From Pigmentiphaga sp. NML080357 (GTDB lineage: Bacteria; Pseudomonadota; Gammaproteobacteria; Burkholderiales; Burkholderiaceae_B), in NCBI RefSeq assembly GCF_002188465.1, contig NZ_NINW01000019.1, positions 1-64,000 on the forward strand: DNA of 64,000 bases, in the 5' to 3' direction. The translations under genes were made by a program, and so were the position numbers. This document shows positions 8,603 through 16,777 of the stretch, piece by piece; position 1 is the stretch's first letter; every line of letters starts with the position of its first letter. A model generated the notes under the pieces. That model was not told where the DNA came from, made no database searches, and saw only the letters and a list, made by a program, of their open reading frames with translations.

Positions 8603-10837
8603 ATGAACGAATCCGCCCTTGATGCCTCCGACGCGCTGTCGGCGACCTTCGGCCCCGCCTGGCAGCAGGCGGCCGATGCCGGCCTGTCGGAATCGGCGCG
8701 GCAGGAGCTGCGCAAGGCGCTGGAGTGGTCGCTGCCGCGCTACGCGCGCGAACCGGCGATCGCCGAAGGCGAAGGCTGGGCCGAGCACGCCGCCGGGGTG
8801 GTGGCGATCCTTGCCGGCCTGCAGGTGGACGGGCATACCCGCATGGCGGCGCTGCTGGCGAACGCCGTGGGCGACCGGGAGGTCAGCGCCAATCCGCACA
8901 AGGATCCGGTCACGCTGCAGTTCGGCGCCGAGATCGGGCGGCTGGTGCACGGCTACCGCGCGCTGATCCGGCTCGGCCAGGTCACGCGCGACGCCAGCGA
9001 CGCCTCGGCCGGCACCGGCGCGCAGGCCGAGATGTTGCGCAAGATGCTGCTGGCGATGGCGGCCGACCTGCGCATCGTGCTCATGCGCCTGGCTTCGCGC
9101 CTGCAGACCTTGCGCTGGCACGCCCAGCACAAGGTGCCGCTGCCCGAGGCCCTGGCGCGCGAAACGCTGGAGCTGTACGCGCCGCTGGCCAATCGACTGG
9201 GCATCTGGCAGGTCAAGTGGGAAATGGAAGACCTGGCCTTCCGTTTCCTGGAGCCGGTGCGCTACAAGGAAATCGCCGGCCTGCTGGAGGAAAAGCGGGT
9301 CGAACGCGAAGCCTTCATCGCCGACGCCATCGCCCGCGTGCGCAATGCCCTGGAAGGGGCGGGCATCGCGGCCGAGGTCACGGGGCGCCCCAAGCACATC
9401 TACAGCATCTGGAACAAGATGCGCAACCGGCGCCTGAACTTCGCGGATCTCTACGACCTGCGGGCGCTGCGCATCATCGTCGACGACATCCGCACCTGCT
9501 ATACGGTGCTCGGCCTGGTGCACCATCTCTGGACGCCGGTGCCGGACGAGTTCGACGACTACATCTCGCGCCCCAAGCCCAACGGCTACCGTTCCCTGCA
9601 TACGGTGGTGTACGACCACGACGGCCGCCCGTTCGAGGTCCAGATCCGCACGCGAGAAATGCACCAGTTCGCCGAGTTCGGCATGGCCGCGCACTGGCGC
9701 TACAAGGAGGCCGGCGCCAAGGGAGGGCAGGTCACCGCCGATTCCGAATACGACCGCAAGCTGAGCTGGATACGGCAGCTGCTGGCGTGGAAGGCCGACG
9801 TCCAGGTCGACGACGAGCTGGGCCAGGCCGCGCTCAATTCGCTGGCCGACAGCATCTATGTGCTGACGCCCCAGGCGCGTGTCATCGAATTGCCGCCCGG
9901 GGCCACGCCGGTCGATTTCGCCTACCAGGTCCACACCGACCTCGGCCACCGCTGCCGCGGCGCGCGGGTCGACGGCGTCATGGTGCCGCTCAATACGCGC
10001 CTGGCCACCGGCCAGACCGTGGAGGTCATCACCGCCAAGTCGGGCGGCCCCTCGCGCGACTGGCTCAATCCCCAGCTGGGCTATCTTGCGAGCCAGCGCT
10101 CGCGTGCCAAGGTGCGCGCCTGGTTCAACGCCATCGACATCCAGGAGCGCATTGCCCAGGGCCAGGGCATGCTGGAAAAAGAATTGCAGCGGCTGGGCAA
10201 GACCGCCACCAACCTGGAGCTCCTCGCCCAGCAGCTGGGATTCGCCTGCACCGAGGATCTGTACGTCGCTCTGGCCAAAGACGAGTTCAGCCTGCGCCAC
10301 GTCGCGGCCGCCTTCGAGGCGCCGCCGCCCGACACGGCGCCCGACCTGTCTGCGCTGACGCGCGACAGCCGTCCCGAGAGCGCGGTGCACGCCGGCAAGA
10401 GCGGCGTGCTGGTGGTCGGCGTGGATTCGCTGCTTACCCAGTTGGCCAAATGCTGCAGGCCGGCGCCGCCCGACCTGATATCGGGATTCGTCACGCGCGG
10501 GCGCGGCGTCTCCATCCACCGCTGCGATTGCAAGAGTTTCCGCGCGCTGGCCAAGCGCGAACCCGAGCGGGTCATCGACGTCACCTGGGGCGATACGCGC
10601 GACGCCGTCTATCCGGTGGACATCGTGGTGCTCGCCAACGACCGCCACGGCCTGCTGCGCGACATTTCCGAGGTCTTTGCGCGCCAGCGCATCAACGTCA
10701 TCGGCGTCAATACGCAGAGCCGGCAGGCCATCGCCCGCATGGTGTTCACCGCCGAGGTCGGAAACGGCGAACACCTGGTCCGGGCGCTGGCGGGCATCCG
10801 CGAGGTGCCAGGCGTGCTGGAGGCGGACCGCCGCTAG
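8603..10837 (+). CDS. relA: GTP pyrophosphokinase RelA ((p)ppGpp synthetase)
   Basis: RelA makes the alarmone (p)ppGpp on ribosomes that carry uncharged tRNA. The 744-residue length equals that of the E. coli enzyme. Domains in order are a degenerate HD domain (AALLANAVG where hydrolases have an HD pair), the synthetase domain starting at GRPKHIYSIWNKM near residue 261, the RelA-type EFDDYISRPKPNGY near 315, a TGS domain at about 413-480, and a C-terminal zinc-finger/ACT part from about 640. EFDD and the lost HD residues mark it as a RelA rather than a bifunctional SpoT. I chose the ATG at 8603 (MNESALDASDALS); an upstream in-frame ATG at 8525 lies in the mtfA promoter region. Its stop overlaps the convergent next gene by 4 bp. 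Confidence 0.94.
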   Translation: MNESALDASDALSATFGPAWQQAADAGLSESARQELRKALEWSLPRYAREPAIAEGEGWAEHAAGVVAILAGLQVDGHTRMAALLANAVGDREVSANPHKDPVTLQFGAEIGRLVHGYRALIRLGQVTRDASDASAGTGAQAEMLRKMLLAMAADLRIVLMRLASRLQTLRWHAQHKVPLPEALARETLELYAPLANRLGIWQVKWEMEDLAFRFLEPVRYKEIAGLLEEKRVEREAFIADAIARVRNALEGAGIAAEVTGRPKHIYSIWNKMRNRRLNFADLYDLRALRIIVDDIRTCYTVLGLVHHLWTPVPDEFDDYISRPKPNGYRSLHTVVYDHDGRPFEVQIRTREMHQFAEFGMAAHWRYKEAGAKGGQVTADSEYDRKLSWIRQLLAWKADVQVDDELGQAALNSLADSIYVLTPQARVIELPPGATPVDFAYQVHTDLGHRCRGARVDGVMVPLNTRLATGQTVEVITAKSGGPSRDWLNPQLGYLASQRSRAKVRAWFNAIDIQERIAQGQGMLEKELQRLGKTATNLELLAQQLGFACTEDLYVALAKDEFSLRHVAAAFEAPPPDTAPDLSALTRDSRPESAVHAGKSGVLVVGVDSLLTQLAKCCRPAPPDLISGFVTRGRGVSIHRCDCKSFRALAKREPERVIDVTWGDTRDAVYPVDIVVLANDRHGLLRDISEVFARQRINVIGVNTQSRQAIARMVFTAEVGNGEHLVRALAGIREVPGVLEADRR

Positions 10838-11280
10838 GGGCGAGTCCCGGAGACGCGCACCCGGGCCGCGGCCCGCGCCTGCCGGTAGGCGATCCAGTCG
10901 TCATGGTCGATCGGCGCTGCCGTGCCCATCAAGCGGGGTTCGATGGGGTAGTAATGGCAGCGCAGGACCCGGCCCGCCACCTGCAGGTCGATTTCGCGGC
11001 GCACGAACAGCGAGTCGCCATCCGGATCGTATTCCTCGACCTGGTCCATCGCCGCCAGCAGCGCGTCGTCCACCGCATAGACCTCGCCCCTTACGCGCAA
11101 AGCGGAGCCGGGCTGGTCGATGAGCCCCGGCCAATCGCCGAAATCCACCAGGCGACCGGCCACGCACGCCGGGCCGAGGTGCTCGGGCGCGGGCAAGCCG
11201 AGGCGGTGCGCCATACGCTCGAGATCGTTGATTTCGCCGCGGCGCAAAGTGCCGTAGACAAAGACATGGGGCATGGTCAC
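10834..11280 (-). CDS. Gamma-glutamylcyclotransferase-like (GGCT/AIG2) protein
   Basis: This 148-residue protein has the GGCT-fold hallmark VFVYGTLRRGEIN at its start and the acidic stretch MDQVEEYDPDG, whose glutamate serves as the catalytic acid/base in family enzymes that release 5-oxoproline from gamma-glutamyl compounds. The substrate is not known from sequence. The start (preceded by GTG-ACC as an alternative) overlaps the stop of the peroxiredoxin gene by 4 bp, so it is probably translated from a risA-risS-peroxiredoxin transcript. It ends tail to tail with relA, sharing 4 bp. Confidence 0.85.
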   Translation of the reverse strand: MTMPHVFVYGTLRRGEINDLERMAHRLGLPAPEHLGPACVAGRLVDFGDWPGLIDQPGSALRVRGEVYAVDDALLAAMDQVEEYDPDGDSLFVRREIDLQVAGRVLRCHYYPIEPRLMGTAAPIDHDDWIAYRQARAAARVRVSGTRP

Positions 11281-11834
11281 GCCTTTTTCGAGACCGGCGG
11301 GCCGATGGGGCGGCTGGCCGGGCAGAATTCGCCCGTCTGCAGCGCGTCGAGTGTCCGTAGGGCCTCCTCGGGGTTGCGGCCTACCTTGAGATTGTTGACC
11401 GATACGTGCTGGATGGTGTTGTCGGGATCCACGAGGAAAGTGGCGCGCAGCGCGACGCCTTCGGTGCGGTCGCGGATGCCGAGCTGATCCACCAGCGCAC
11501 CGGCGCTATCGGCGAACTGGTAGTGGTTCAGCCGCGAGAGGGCCGCGGTCTCCCGCCGCCAGGCGAGCTTGGCGTATTCGCTGTCCACCGAGCCGCCCAG
11601 CAACACCGCGCCGCGCTGGGCGAACTGATCGGCCAGCGCCGCAAAGCCGGCGATCTCGCTGGCGCAGATTTCCGAAAAATCCTTGGTCGTGAAATAAATC
11701 ACCTTCCACTTGCCGGGGAAGGATGTCTCGCTCACGGTTTCGAACGCCGACGCGCCGTTTTCCTCGGGCTCATTGAAGCCCGGCTTGATGCCGTGCACCT
11801 TGAAGGGGGCGAGCTTGGCACCGACGGTTTTCAT
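11277..11834 (-). CDS. Peroxiredoxin (AhpC/TSA family), divergent active site
   Basis: This is a 185-residue thioredoxin-fold protein of AhpC type. VSETSFPGKWKVIYF leads into the active-site stretch TTKDFSEICASEIAGF, and TGEFCPASRP near the C-terminus carries the putative resolving cysteine. The peroxidatic Cys-Glu arrangement is kept, but the usual proline of the P-x3-T/S-x2-C motif is a threonine and the usual CPTE is CASE, so activity may differ from standard AhpC. I start at the ATG at 11834 because GAGGAG lies five bases before it; an in-frame GTG sits at 11840. It lies between risS (51 bp upstream) and the overlapping GGCT gene, suggesting cotranscription with risAS. Confidence 0.87.
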   Translation of the reverse strand: MKTVGAKLAPFKVHGIKPGFNEPEENGASAFETVSETSFPGKWKVIYFTTKDFSEICASEIAGFAALADQFAQRGAVLLGGSVDSEYAKLAWRRETAALSRLNHYQFADSAGALVDQLGIRDRTEGVALRATFLVDPDNTIQHVSVNNLKVGRNPEEALRTLDALQTGEFCPASRPIGPPVSKKA

Positions 11835-11885
11835 AGTCACTCCTCGCGCTGGGCCGGCTTCGCAGGAGCAACGGCGGCGGGCCGC

Positions 11886-13247
11886 CTATTTGGCATCGGC
11901 CGTTTTTTGCGAGGAAGCCGGCAGGGTGATGCGGGCGGTCAGGCCGCCGCCATCCCGGTTCAGAAGGTTTAGGGTACCACCGGCACGTTGCAGCAAACGC
12001 TTGACGATCGCCAGGCCCAGGCCGGCGCCGCCGGCGTTCGTCCGCGCGTCGGACCCGCGGGTGAACGGCCGCAGGAGCCGCGGCACGTCTTCGGGCTTGA
12101 CGCCGGGGCCGTGATCGGAGACGTCGATCAGCACGTTGGTGCCCTGGCTGCTTACCGTGAGGTCGATGTGCGGCGGTTCGCCCGCCTTGTGTCCGTAGCG
12201 GCGCGCGTTCTCGAGCAGGTTGCCGACGGCGCGTTGCAAGTCGGCCGAGGCGATGCGCGCCCACAGGTTGGGCGTGATCGTGACTTGCAGCGATCCCCCC
12301 AGCGCCTCGGTATGGCTGCATTCGCGCTCGACCATCTCGGAGACCAGCTCGGAAATGTTGTTGTTGCGATCGGGCGAGCTGGAGGGGCGGGCGTACTCCA
12401 TGAACTGCCCGATGGTGCGGTCGATCTGGGCGAGGTCTTCGTCCACCGCGTCGCGGCTGGCTTCGGACACGCCGCTCAGTTCGATTTCCAGCCGCAGCCG
12501 CGCCAGCGGCGTGCGCAGGTCGTGGGAGATGCCTGCCAGCATCAAGGCCCGGTCGGCCTCGGCGCGGTCCAGCTCTTCGACCATGCGGTTGAAGTTCGTG
12601 TTGACCCGGCGGATCTCCTCCGGACCGCTTTCGGGCAGCGGCGGCGGCGTTTCGCCGCGCGACAGGGCCAGCGTGGCGCGCGACAGGCGCGACAGCGGCC
12701 GGTTGACGAAGCCCACGATTACCGCGGCGCCCAGCAGCGACAGGAGCAGGGCGGCCGCGCCCCATCCCAGCCACTCGACACCGGGCACCCGTTCGGCCCG
12801 GTCGCGCTCGACCACCATCCAGTAGTCGTCGTCATCGATGGAGAAGCTGACCCACAGGCCGGGAATGCGGTTGACTTCCCAGGCGACGATGGTTTCCGGC
12901 CCGAGCCGGTCGATGACCTGCTCCTCCACCCGTTGCAGGACCTGCCGGTCCGGCAGGCGCACGGTGATGTCGTCTTTTTCGTGGGGATAGACCTGGATGC
13001 CTTCGTTGGTGGCCAGGTCAAGCAGCAGGTAGCGGCGTTCCTGCGGTGCGGAATGGATGAGGGCGGCGCGGGTGATGTTGACGACGGTGACGATCTGCTG
13101 GGCCACTTGCTGCGCGCGCGGCTCGACCTCCATGCTGCGGAAAGCCTGCAGCCAGGCTGCAAGGCTCGCCGTCATCAGCACGGTAAGCAATAGGAAGGTT
13201 CGACTGAACAAACCCAGCCTGGACGCGACGCGCAGGGCGACCGACAT
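11886..13247 (-). CDS. risS: Two-component sensor histidine kinase RisS (EnvZ-like)
   Basis: This is the membrane sensor kinase partnered with RisA. The 453-residue protein has a membrane segment at about 14-35, a periplasmic sensing region to about 157, a second segment at about 158-180, a HAMP linker (VNRPLSRLSRATLALSRGE), the phosphoacceptor SHDLRTPLARL with histidine 242, an N box LLENARRYG, and ATP-binding DHGPGV and GGAGLGLAIV boxes. The frame is complete, including a run of six G (coding strand) at plus-strand 12295-12300. B. pertussis is known to carry a frameshifted risS, so an intact gene is informative about species. It begins 17 bp after the risA stop. Confidence 0.93.
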   Translation of the reverse strand: MSVALRVASRLGLFSRTFLLLTVLMTASLAAWLQAFRSMEVEPRAQQVAQQIVTVVNITRAALIHSAPQERRYLLLDLATNEGIQVYPHEKDDITVRLPDRQVLQRVEEQVIDRLGPETIVAWEVNRIPGLWVSFSIDDDDYWMVVERDRAERVPGVEWLGWGAAALLLSLLGAAVIVGFVNRPLSRLSRATLALSRGETPPPLPESGPEEIRRVNTNFNRMVEELDRAEADRALMLAGISHDLRTPLARLRLEIELSGVSEASRDAVDEDLAQIDRTIGQFMEYARPSSSPDRNNNISELVSEMVERECSHTEALGGSLQVTITPNLWARIASADLQRAVGNLLENARRYGHKAGEPPHIDLTVSSQGTNVLIDVSDHGPGVKPEDVPRLLRPFTRGSDARTNAGGAGLGLAIVKRLLQRAGGTLNLLNRDGGGLTARITLPASSQKTADAK

Positions 13248-13264
13248 GGATGCCTACGAGCGTA

Positions 13265-13993
13265 TCAACTGCCCCCATCGGGTACGAACACGTAGCCGAG
13301 GCCCCATACCGTCTGGATGAACACAGGTTTGGCCGGGTCGGGCTCGATCAGCTTGCGCAGCCGAGAGATCTGCACGTCCAGGCTGCGGTCGAAGGCTTCG
13401 TATTCGCGGCCGCGCGCCAGTTCCATCAGCTTGTCTCGCGACAGCGGGATCTTCGGGTGGCGGGCGAATACCTTGAGCACGGAGAACTCGCCCGTGGTCA
13501 GGGCCACCGGTTCGTTGTCGCGCGTGAGTGTGCGGGTGGCCAGGTTCAGCACATAGGGACCGAAGGTGACCGACTCGTTGTCCTGGCTGGGGGCGCCGGG
13601 ATGCTCCTCCGGTCCGCGGCGGCGCAGCACCGCGTTCACGCGGGCCAGGAGTTCGCGCGGGTTGAAGGGCTTGGGCAGATAGTCGTCGGCACCCATCTCG
13701 AGGCCGACGATGCGGTCGACGTCCTCGGCCTTGGCCGTGAGCATGATGATGGGGGTGCTGTCGCGGGCGCCGCGCAAACGGCGACAGATCGACAGGCCGT
13801 CCTCGCCGGGCAGCATGAGGTCCAGGACGAGCAGGTCGAAACGCTCGCGTTGCCAAAGCTTGTTCATCGTCTGGGCGTTTTCGGCGACCCATACCGAGAA
13901 GCCTTGTTCAGCGAGATAGCGGCGCAGCAGGTCGCGCAGCCGCACGTCGTCGTCGACGACAAGGATTTTTTTGGGGGCATTGGCTAGTGACAT
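13265..13993 (-). CDS. risA: Two-component response regulator RisA (OmpR family)
   Basis: RisA is an OmpR-type DNA-binding response regulator of Bordetella, linked to expression of Bvg-repressed genes and intracellular survival. The 242-residue protein has a receiver domain with the acidic pocket VVDDD (residues 12-16), the likely phosphoacceptor D58 in VLDLMLPGEDG, the conserved TAKAED and KPFNPREL. A winged-helix domain follows with RSLDVQISRLRKLIE and VWGLGYVF. It is the first gene of the minus-strand run risA-risS-peroxiredoxin-GGCT. The 120 bp upstream, shared with a divergent small gene, should contain its promoter. Confidence 0.94.
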   Translation of the reverse strand: MSLANAPKKILVVDDDVRLRDLLRRYLAEQGFSVWVAENAQTMNKLWQRERFDLLVLDLMLPGEDGLSICRRLRGARDSTPIIMLTAKAEDVDRIVGLEMGADDYLPKPFNPRELLARVNAVLRRRGPEEHPGAPSQDNESVTFGPYVLNLATRTLTRDNEPVALTTGEFSVLKVFARHPKIPLSRDKLMELARGREYEAFDRSLDVQISRLRKLIEPDPAKPVFIQTVWGLGYVFVPDGGS

Positions 13994-14114
13994 GGCGCGA
14001 ATGTAACGGAGGCTTTTGGATCAATCCAGGGAGGGACATTGCTTGTTACATAAATGCTCGTTTCGACACTTCGACGTCTATGACGCTGTTATGGGTCCAT
14101 CGTATGATTGAAAC

Positions 14115-14522
14115 GTGAACAAAGTATTCGACTCCACGCGTTCGACCGGCCCCAGCGCGGCCATCATGCTGGGTGGACTGGTCGTGATGATAACGGTATT
14201 GGCGGCTGGTGCGGCCATCGGGCAGGTCCGGGACCCCCGTGCCGCCCGCGCCGACGCCGGCCGGCGCGTTTCCGGCAACATGGTCAGCCAGGTCGAGAAC
14301 GCCGTTACGGAAGCGGCCGGTGCGCAAGCCGGCGCATCGACGGTCGAGGGCCCATCCGGCGTCATGCGCGCCTCCATGGGGTCCTGGGCCGGGCCCGTCA
14401 GTCCCGACGAGCGGCGCCAGGTGCCGCGCAGGCTGTCCTCGGAAGAGCGCCTGCTGCTGCGCCAGGAAATCCGTCGCGCCAGCGAAGAAGTGTACGAACC
14501 GTACCGTAAACACAAACACTAG
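14115..14522 (+). CDS. Small hypothetical protein with N-terminal membrane segment
   Basis: I do not recognise this 135-residue protein. It begins with a short polar N-terminus followed by a hydrophobic stretch at about 17-37 (AAIMLGGLVVMITVLAAGAA), which could be a signal anchor or signal peptide. The middle is low in structure and rich in Ala/Gly/Ser. The end is charged and helix-prone (LSSEERLLLRQEIRRASEEV), closing with KHKH. It is divergent from risA and 89 bp upstream of tsaB. The GTG start has only a weak AAAC-type leader. Third-position GC bias and the domain-like layout favour a real exported or anchored protein. Confidence 0.55.
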   Translation: MNKVFDSTRSTGPSAAIMLGGLVVMITVLAAGAAIGQVRDPRAARADAGRRVSGNMVSQVENAVTEAAGAQAGASTVEGPSGVMRASMGSWAGPVSPDERRQVPRRLSSEERLLLRQEIRRASEEVYEPYRKHKH

Positions 14523-14611
14523 GGTGCGTCGGCGCCCGGTAAGCAACGTGTTGTGAACAACCGCAGCCAACGGCCCGTATAGACCGGCTTCTGGTCTTAC
14601 AATTGCAGCCC

Positions 14612-15382
14612 ATGTCGCTGCATATCCTTTCCCTCGAAACTTCTTCCGCCTGCTGCGGCGTGGCGCTGTTGCGCGCCGCAGCAGGCGCCGTCGACATTTT
14701 CGGCCGCGAGCACGTGGGCGTGCAGGAGCATTCGGCCAGGCTGTTGCCCATGGTGGAGGAAGTCCTGGCCGAGGCGGGAATCGCCCGGTCGGCGCTGGAT
14801 GCGATCGCGTTCGGGCAGGGGCCCGGGGGCTTCACCGGCCTGCGCGTGGCGTGCGGCGTCGCCCAGGGACTGGGATTCGCCCTTGGACGTCCGCTGGTGC
14901 CGGTGGTCTCGCATGCGGCCGTCGCCCAGCAGGTCGATGACGACGGCGGGCGTGCGCTCGTGGTGGCAATGGATGCGCGCATGCAGGAAATCTACCTGGC
15001 CGTCTACCGCAAGCTGGCCGATGACAGGCTGGAAACGCTGCTTGCCCCGCAGCTGATGGCCGGAGAGGGGCTGGAGCCATGGGTCCGCGCCCGCCTGGCC
15101 GGCATGGTGGCGGGAACGCCGCTGCTGCTGTGCGGCGATGCGGCGGCCGCCTACCCCGAGGCCTTCTCCGGCTTCGGGCTGCACGAACGGGGCCAGCCCG
15201 AGCGGCCGACGGCGGCCGCGGTTGCGCGGCTGGCCCATGCGGCCTATCTGCGCGGCGAGACCGCCGCGCCGGAACTGGCCGCGCCGCTGTACGTGCGCGA
15301 CAAGGTGGCTTTCACGACATCGGAGAGGCAAGCCGGAGCGGGAGGCAACCCCCGGGTCGCTACACAGGGAGCGCAATCATGA
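14612..15382 (+). CDS. tsaB: tRNA threonylcarbamoyladenosine biosynthesis protein TsaB
   Basis: TsaB is the scaffold partner of TsaD and TsaE in making t6A37 on ANN-decoding tRNAs. The 256-residue protein starts MSLHILSLETSSACCGVAL with the ASKHA-fold phosphate-1 region, then has EHSARLLPMVEEVL and the family signature FGQGPGGFTGLRVACG near residue 70. Like other TsaB proteins it lacks the metal-binding histidines of TsaD. The start at 14612 is chosen over an in-frame codon three residues upstream. Its stop overlaps the start of rimI as ATGA, and tsaB-rimI linkage is widespread in bacteria. Confidence 0.93.
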   Translation: MSLHILSLETSSACCGVALLRAAAGAVDIFGREHVGVQEHSARLLPMVEEVLAEAGIARSALDAIAFGQGPGGFTGLRVACGVAQGLGFALGRPLVPVVSHAAVAQQVDDDGGRALVVAMDARMQEIYLAVYRKLADDRLETLLAPQLMAGEGLEPWVRARLAGMVAGTPLLLCGDAAAAYPEAFSGFGLHERGQPERPTAAAVARLAHAAYLRGETAAPELAAPLYVRDKVAFTTSERQAGAGGNPRVATQGAQS

Positions 15383-15909
15383 GTGCGGTGCAAGGCCGGG
15401 CGCCGATCGATGCGGCGCGGATCCTGGCTGGGTGGGCGCAGGCGTGCCGGCCGATGGGCGAGGGGGACCTCGAGCAGGTCGACGCGGTCGAGCGGCAGAT
15501 CTACTCCTTCCCCTGGACGCGCGGCAACTTCGCCGATTCGCTGCGCTCCGGCTACGACGCCTGGGTCGTCCGCGACGGCGCGCAATTGCTCGGCTACTGT
15601 GTCTCAATGGTGGCGCTGGACGAGGCACACCTGCTGAACATCAGCGTCGCCCCGACGGCCCAGGGCCGCGGACTGGGCCGCAGGCTGCTGGCCTGGGTCG
15701 AGCAGCGCGCGGCGGTCCATCACGCGCGCAGCCTGCTCCTGGAGGTGCGTCCTTCCAATGCGGTCGCCAAGGGCATGTACGAGCGCGCGGGCTACGAGCG
15801 CATCGGGCTGCGGCGCGGCTATTATCCGGCGGCCAGGGGCAGGGAGGATGCCATCGTGATGCGCAAGATGCTGGTCTTGCCCGATACGGGAGATGTCCAT
15901 GGCGGCTGA
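15379..15909 (+). CDS. rimI: Ribosomal protein S18-alanine N-acetyltransferase RimI
   Basis: This is a GNAT-family acetyltransferase that acetylates the N-terminal alanine of ribosomal protein S18. The 176-residue protein carries the family cues VERQIYSFPWTRGNFADSL, the acetyl-CoA loop VAPTAQGRGLGRRLL and the late LEVRPSNAVAKGMYERAGY. It is about 28 residues longer at the N-terminus than E. coli RimI. The start overlaps the tsaB stop by 4 bp and its own stop overlaps the following glycosylase gene by 11 bp, which marks a tightly coupled tsaB-rimI-udg operon. Confidence 0.92.
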   Translation: MSAVQGRAPIDAARILAGWAQACRPMGEGDLEQVDAVERQIYSFPWTRGNFADSLRSGYDAWVVRDGAQLLGYCVSMVALDEAHLLNISVAPTAQGRGLGRRLLAWVEQRAAVHHARSLLLEVRPSNAVAKGMYERAGYERIGLRRGYYPAARGREDAIVMRKMLVLPDTGDVHGG

Positions 15910-16762
15910 CCGCAGCGAGCCCGGGATCGATCCGGTCCGCCGCGCGTGGCTGCGCGAGCTGGGCATCGAGCGGTTGTGGAACCTGCCGGCGGGAGCCGCC
16001 GCATCGCCGCCGCTTGTACAAACCGAATATGGCGATCGCGGCGAGGCGGAGGGCGACCGTGTCCAGCCGCAGTCCGGGACCGATGCGCCGGCCTTGGCCG
16101 ATGCGCGTGCGACTCCCGAAACGACCGAACCCGAGGCGATCCTCGAGCCCGGCATGGCGCTCGCGGATCCCGCGTCGTCTCCCGCGCCGGTGGACCCGGA
16201 GCAGGCATGGACCACCCTGGAGGACGAGGTCCGGAACTGCGTCGCCTGCGGACTGTGCAAGGGACGCACCCAGACCGTGTTCGGCACGGGTTCGCGCAAG
16301 GCGCGATGGATGCTGGTGGGCGAGGCGCCGGGCGAGCAGGAAGACAGGCAGGGCGCGCCCTTCGTGGGCCGTTCTGGCAAGCTTCTGGACAGCATGCTGG
16401 CCGCCATCGGCCGTTCGCGCCAGGCGGACGTGTTCATCGCCAACGTCATCAAGTGCCGCCCGCCGGGTAACCGCGATCCGCTGCCCGAGGAGGTCGCGCG
16501 CTGCAGCCCCTATCTCATGCGGCAGATCGCCCTGCTCAATCCCGACATGATCCTGGTGCTGGGCCGGTTCGCGGCGCAGACGCTGCTCGAGACCGACGCG
16601 CGCATAGGCAGCCTCCGAGGCAGGGTGCATGCCTTGTCGGTAGAGGGGAAGTCCGTGCCGGTGGTGGTCAGCTACCACCCGGCCTATCTGCTGCGCAGCC
16701 CCGCCGAGAAGATCAAGGCGTGGCAGGATCTGCGGCTGGCTTTGTCGGTGGGCGGCGCCTAG
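15899..16762 (+). CDS. Uracil-DNA glycosylase, family 4 type (iron-sulfur)
   Basis: This 287-residue protein has a variable, probably disordered N-terminal third and a C-terminal UDG-fold domain. The domain shows cysteines in CVACGLC, the catalytic-loop motif GEAPGEQEDRQG, cysteines in IKCRPPGNRDP and VARC that fit a 4Fe-4S cluster, and SYHPAYLLR. That combination is the family-4 (thermophile-type) uracil-DNA glycosylase pattern, which removes uracil from DNA. Related proteins are sometimes annotated as DNA polymerase-associated because of an N-terminal fusion elsewhere. I start at 15899 because GGGAG lies six bases before it; an ATG two codons upstream has no spacing. It converges with lplT, 15 bp apart. 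Confidence 0.9.
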   Translation: MAADRSEPGIDPVRRAWLRELGIERLWNLPAGAAASPPLVQTEYGDRGEAEGDRVQPQSGTDAPALADARATPETTEPEAILEPGMALADPASSPAPVDPEQAWTTLEDEVRNCVACGLCKGRTQTVFGTGSRKARWMLVGEAPGEQEDRQGAPFVGRSGKLLDSMLAAIGRSRQADVFIANVIKCRPPGNRDPLPEEVARCSPYLMRQIALLNPDMILVLGRFAAQTLLETDARIGSLRGRVHALSVEGKSVPVVVSYHPAYLLRSPAEKIKAWQDLRLALSVGGA

Positions 16763-16777
16763 GGGGGGGCCTTCCGG

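Noticed and set aside
8549-10774. 741-codon minus-strand open frame opposite relA
   Set aside because: Antisense shadow of relA; composition is typical of reverse-strand readings of GC-rich genes.
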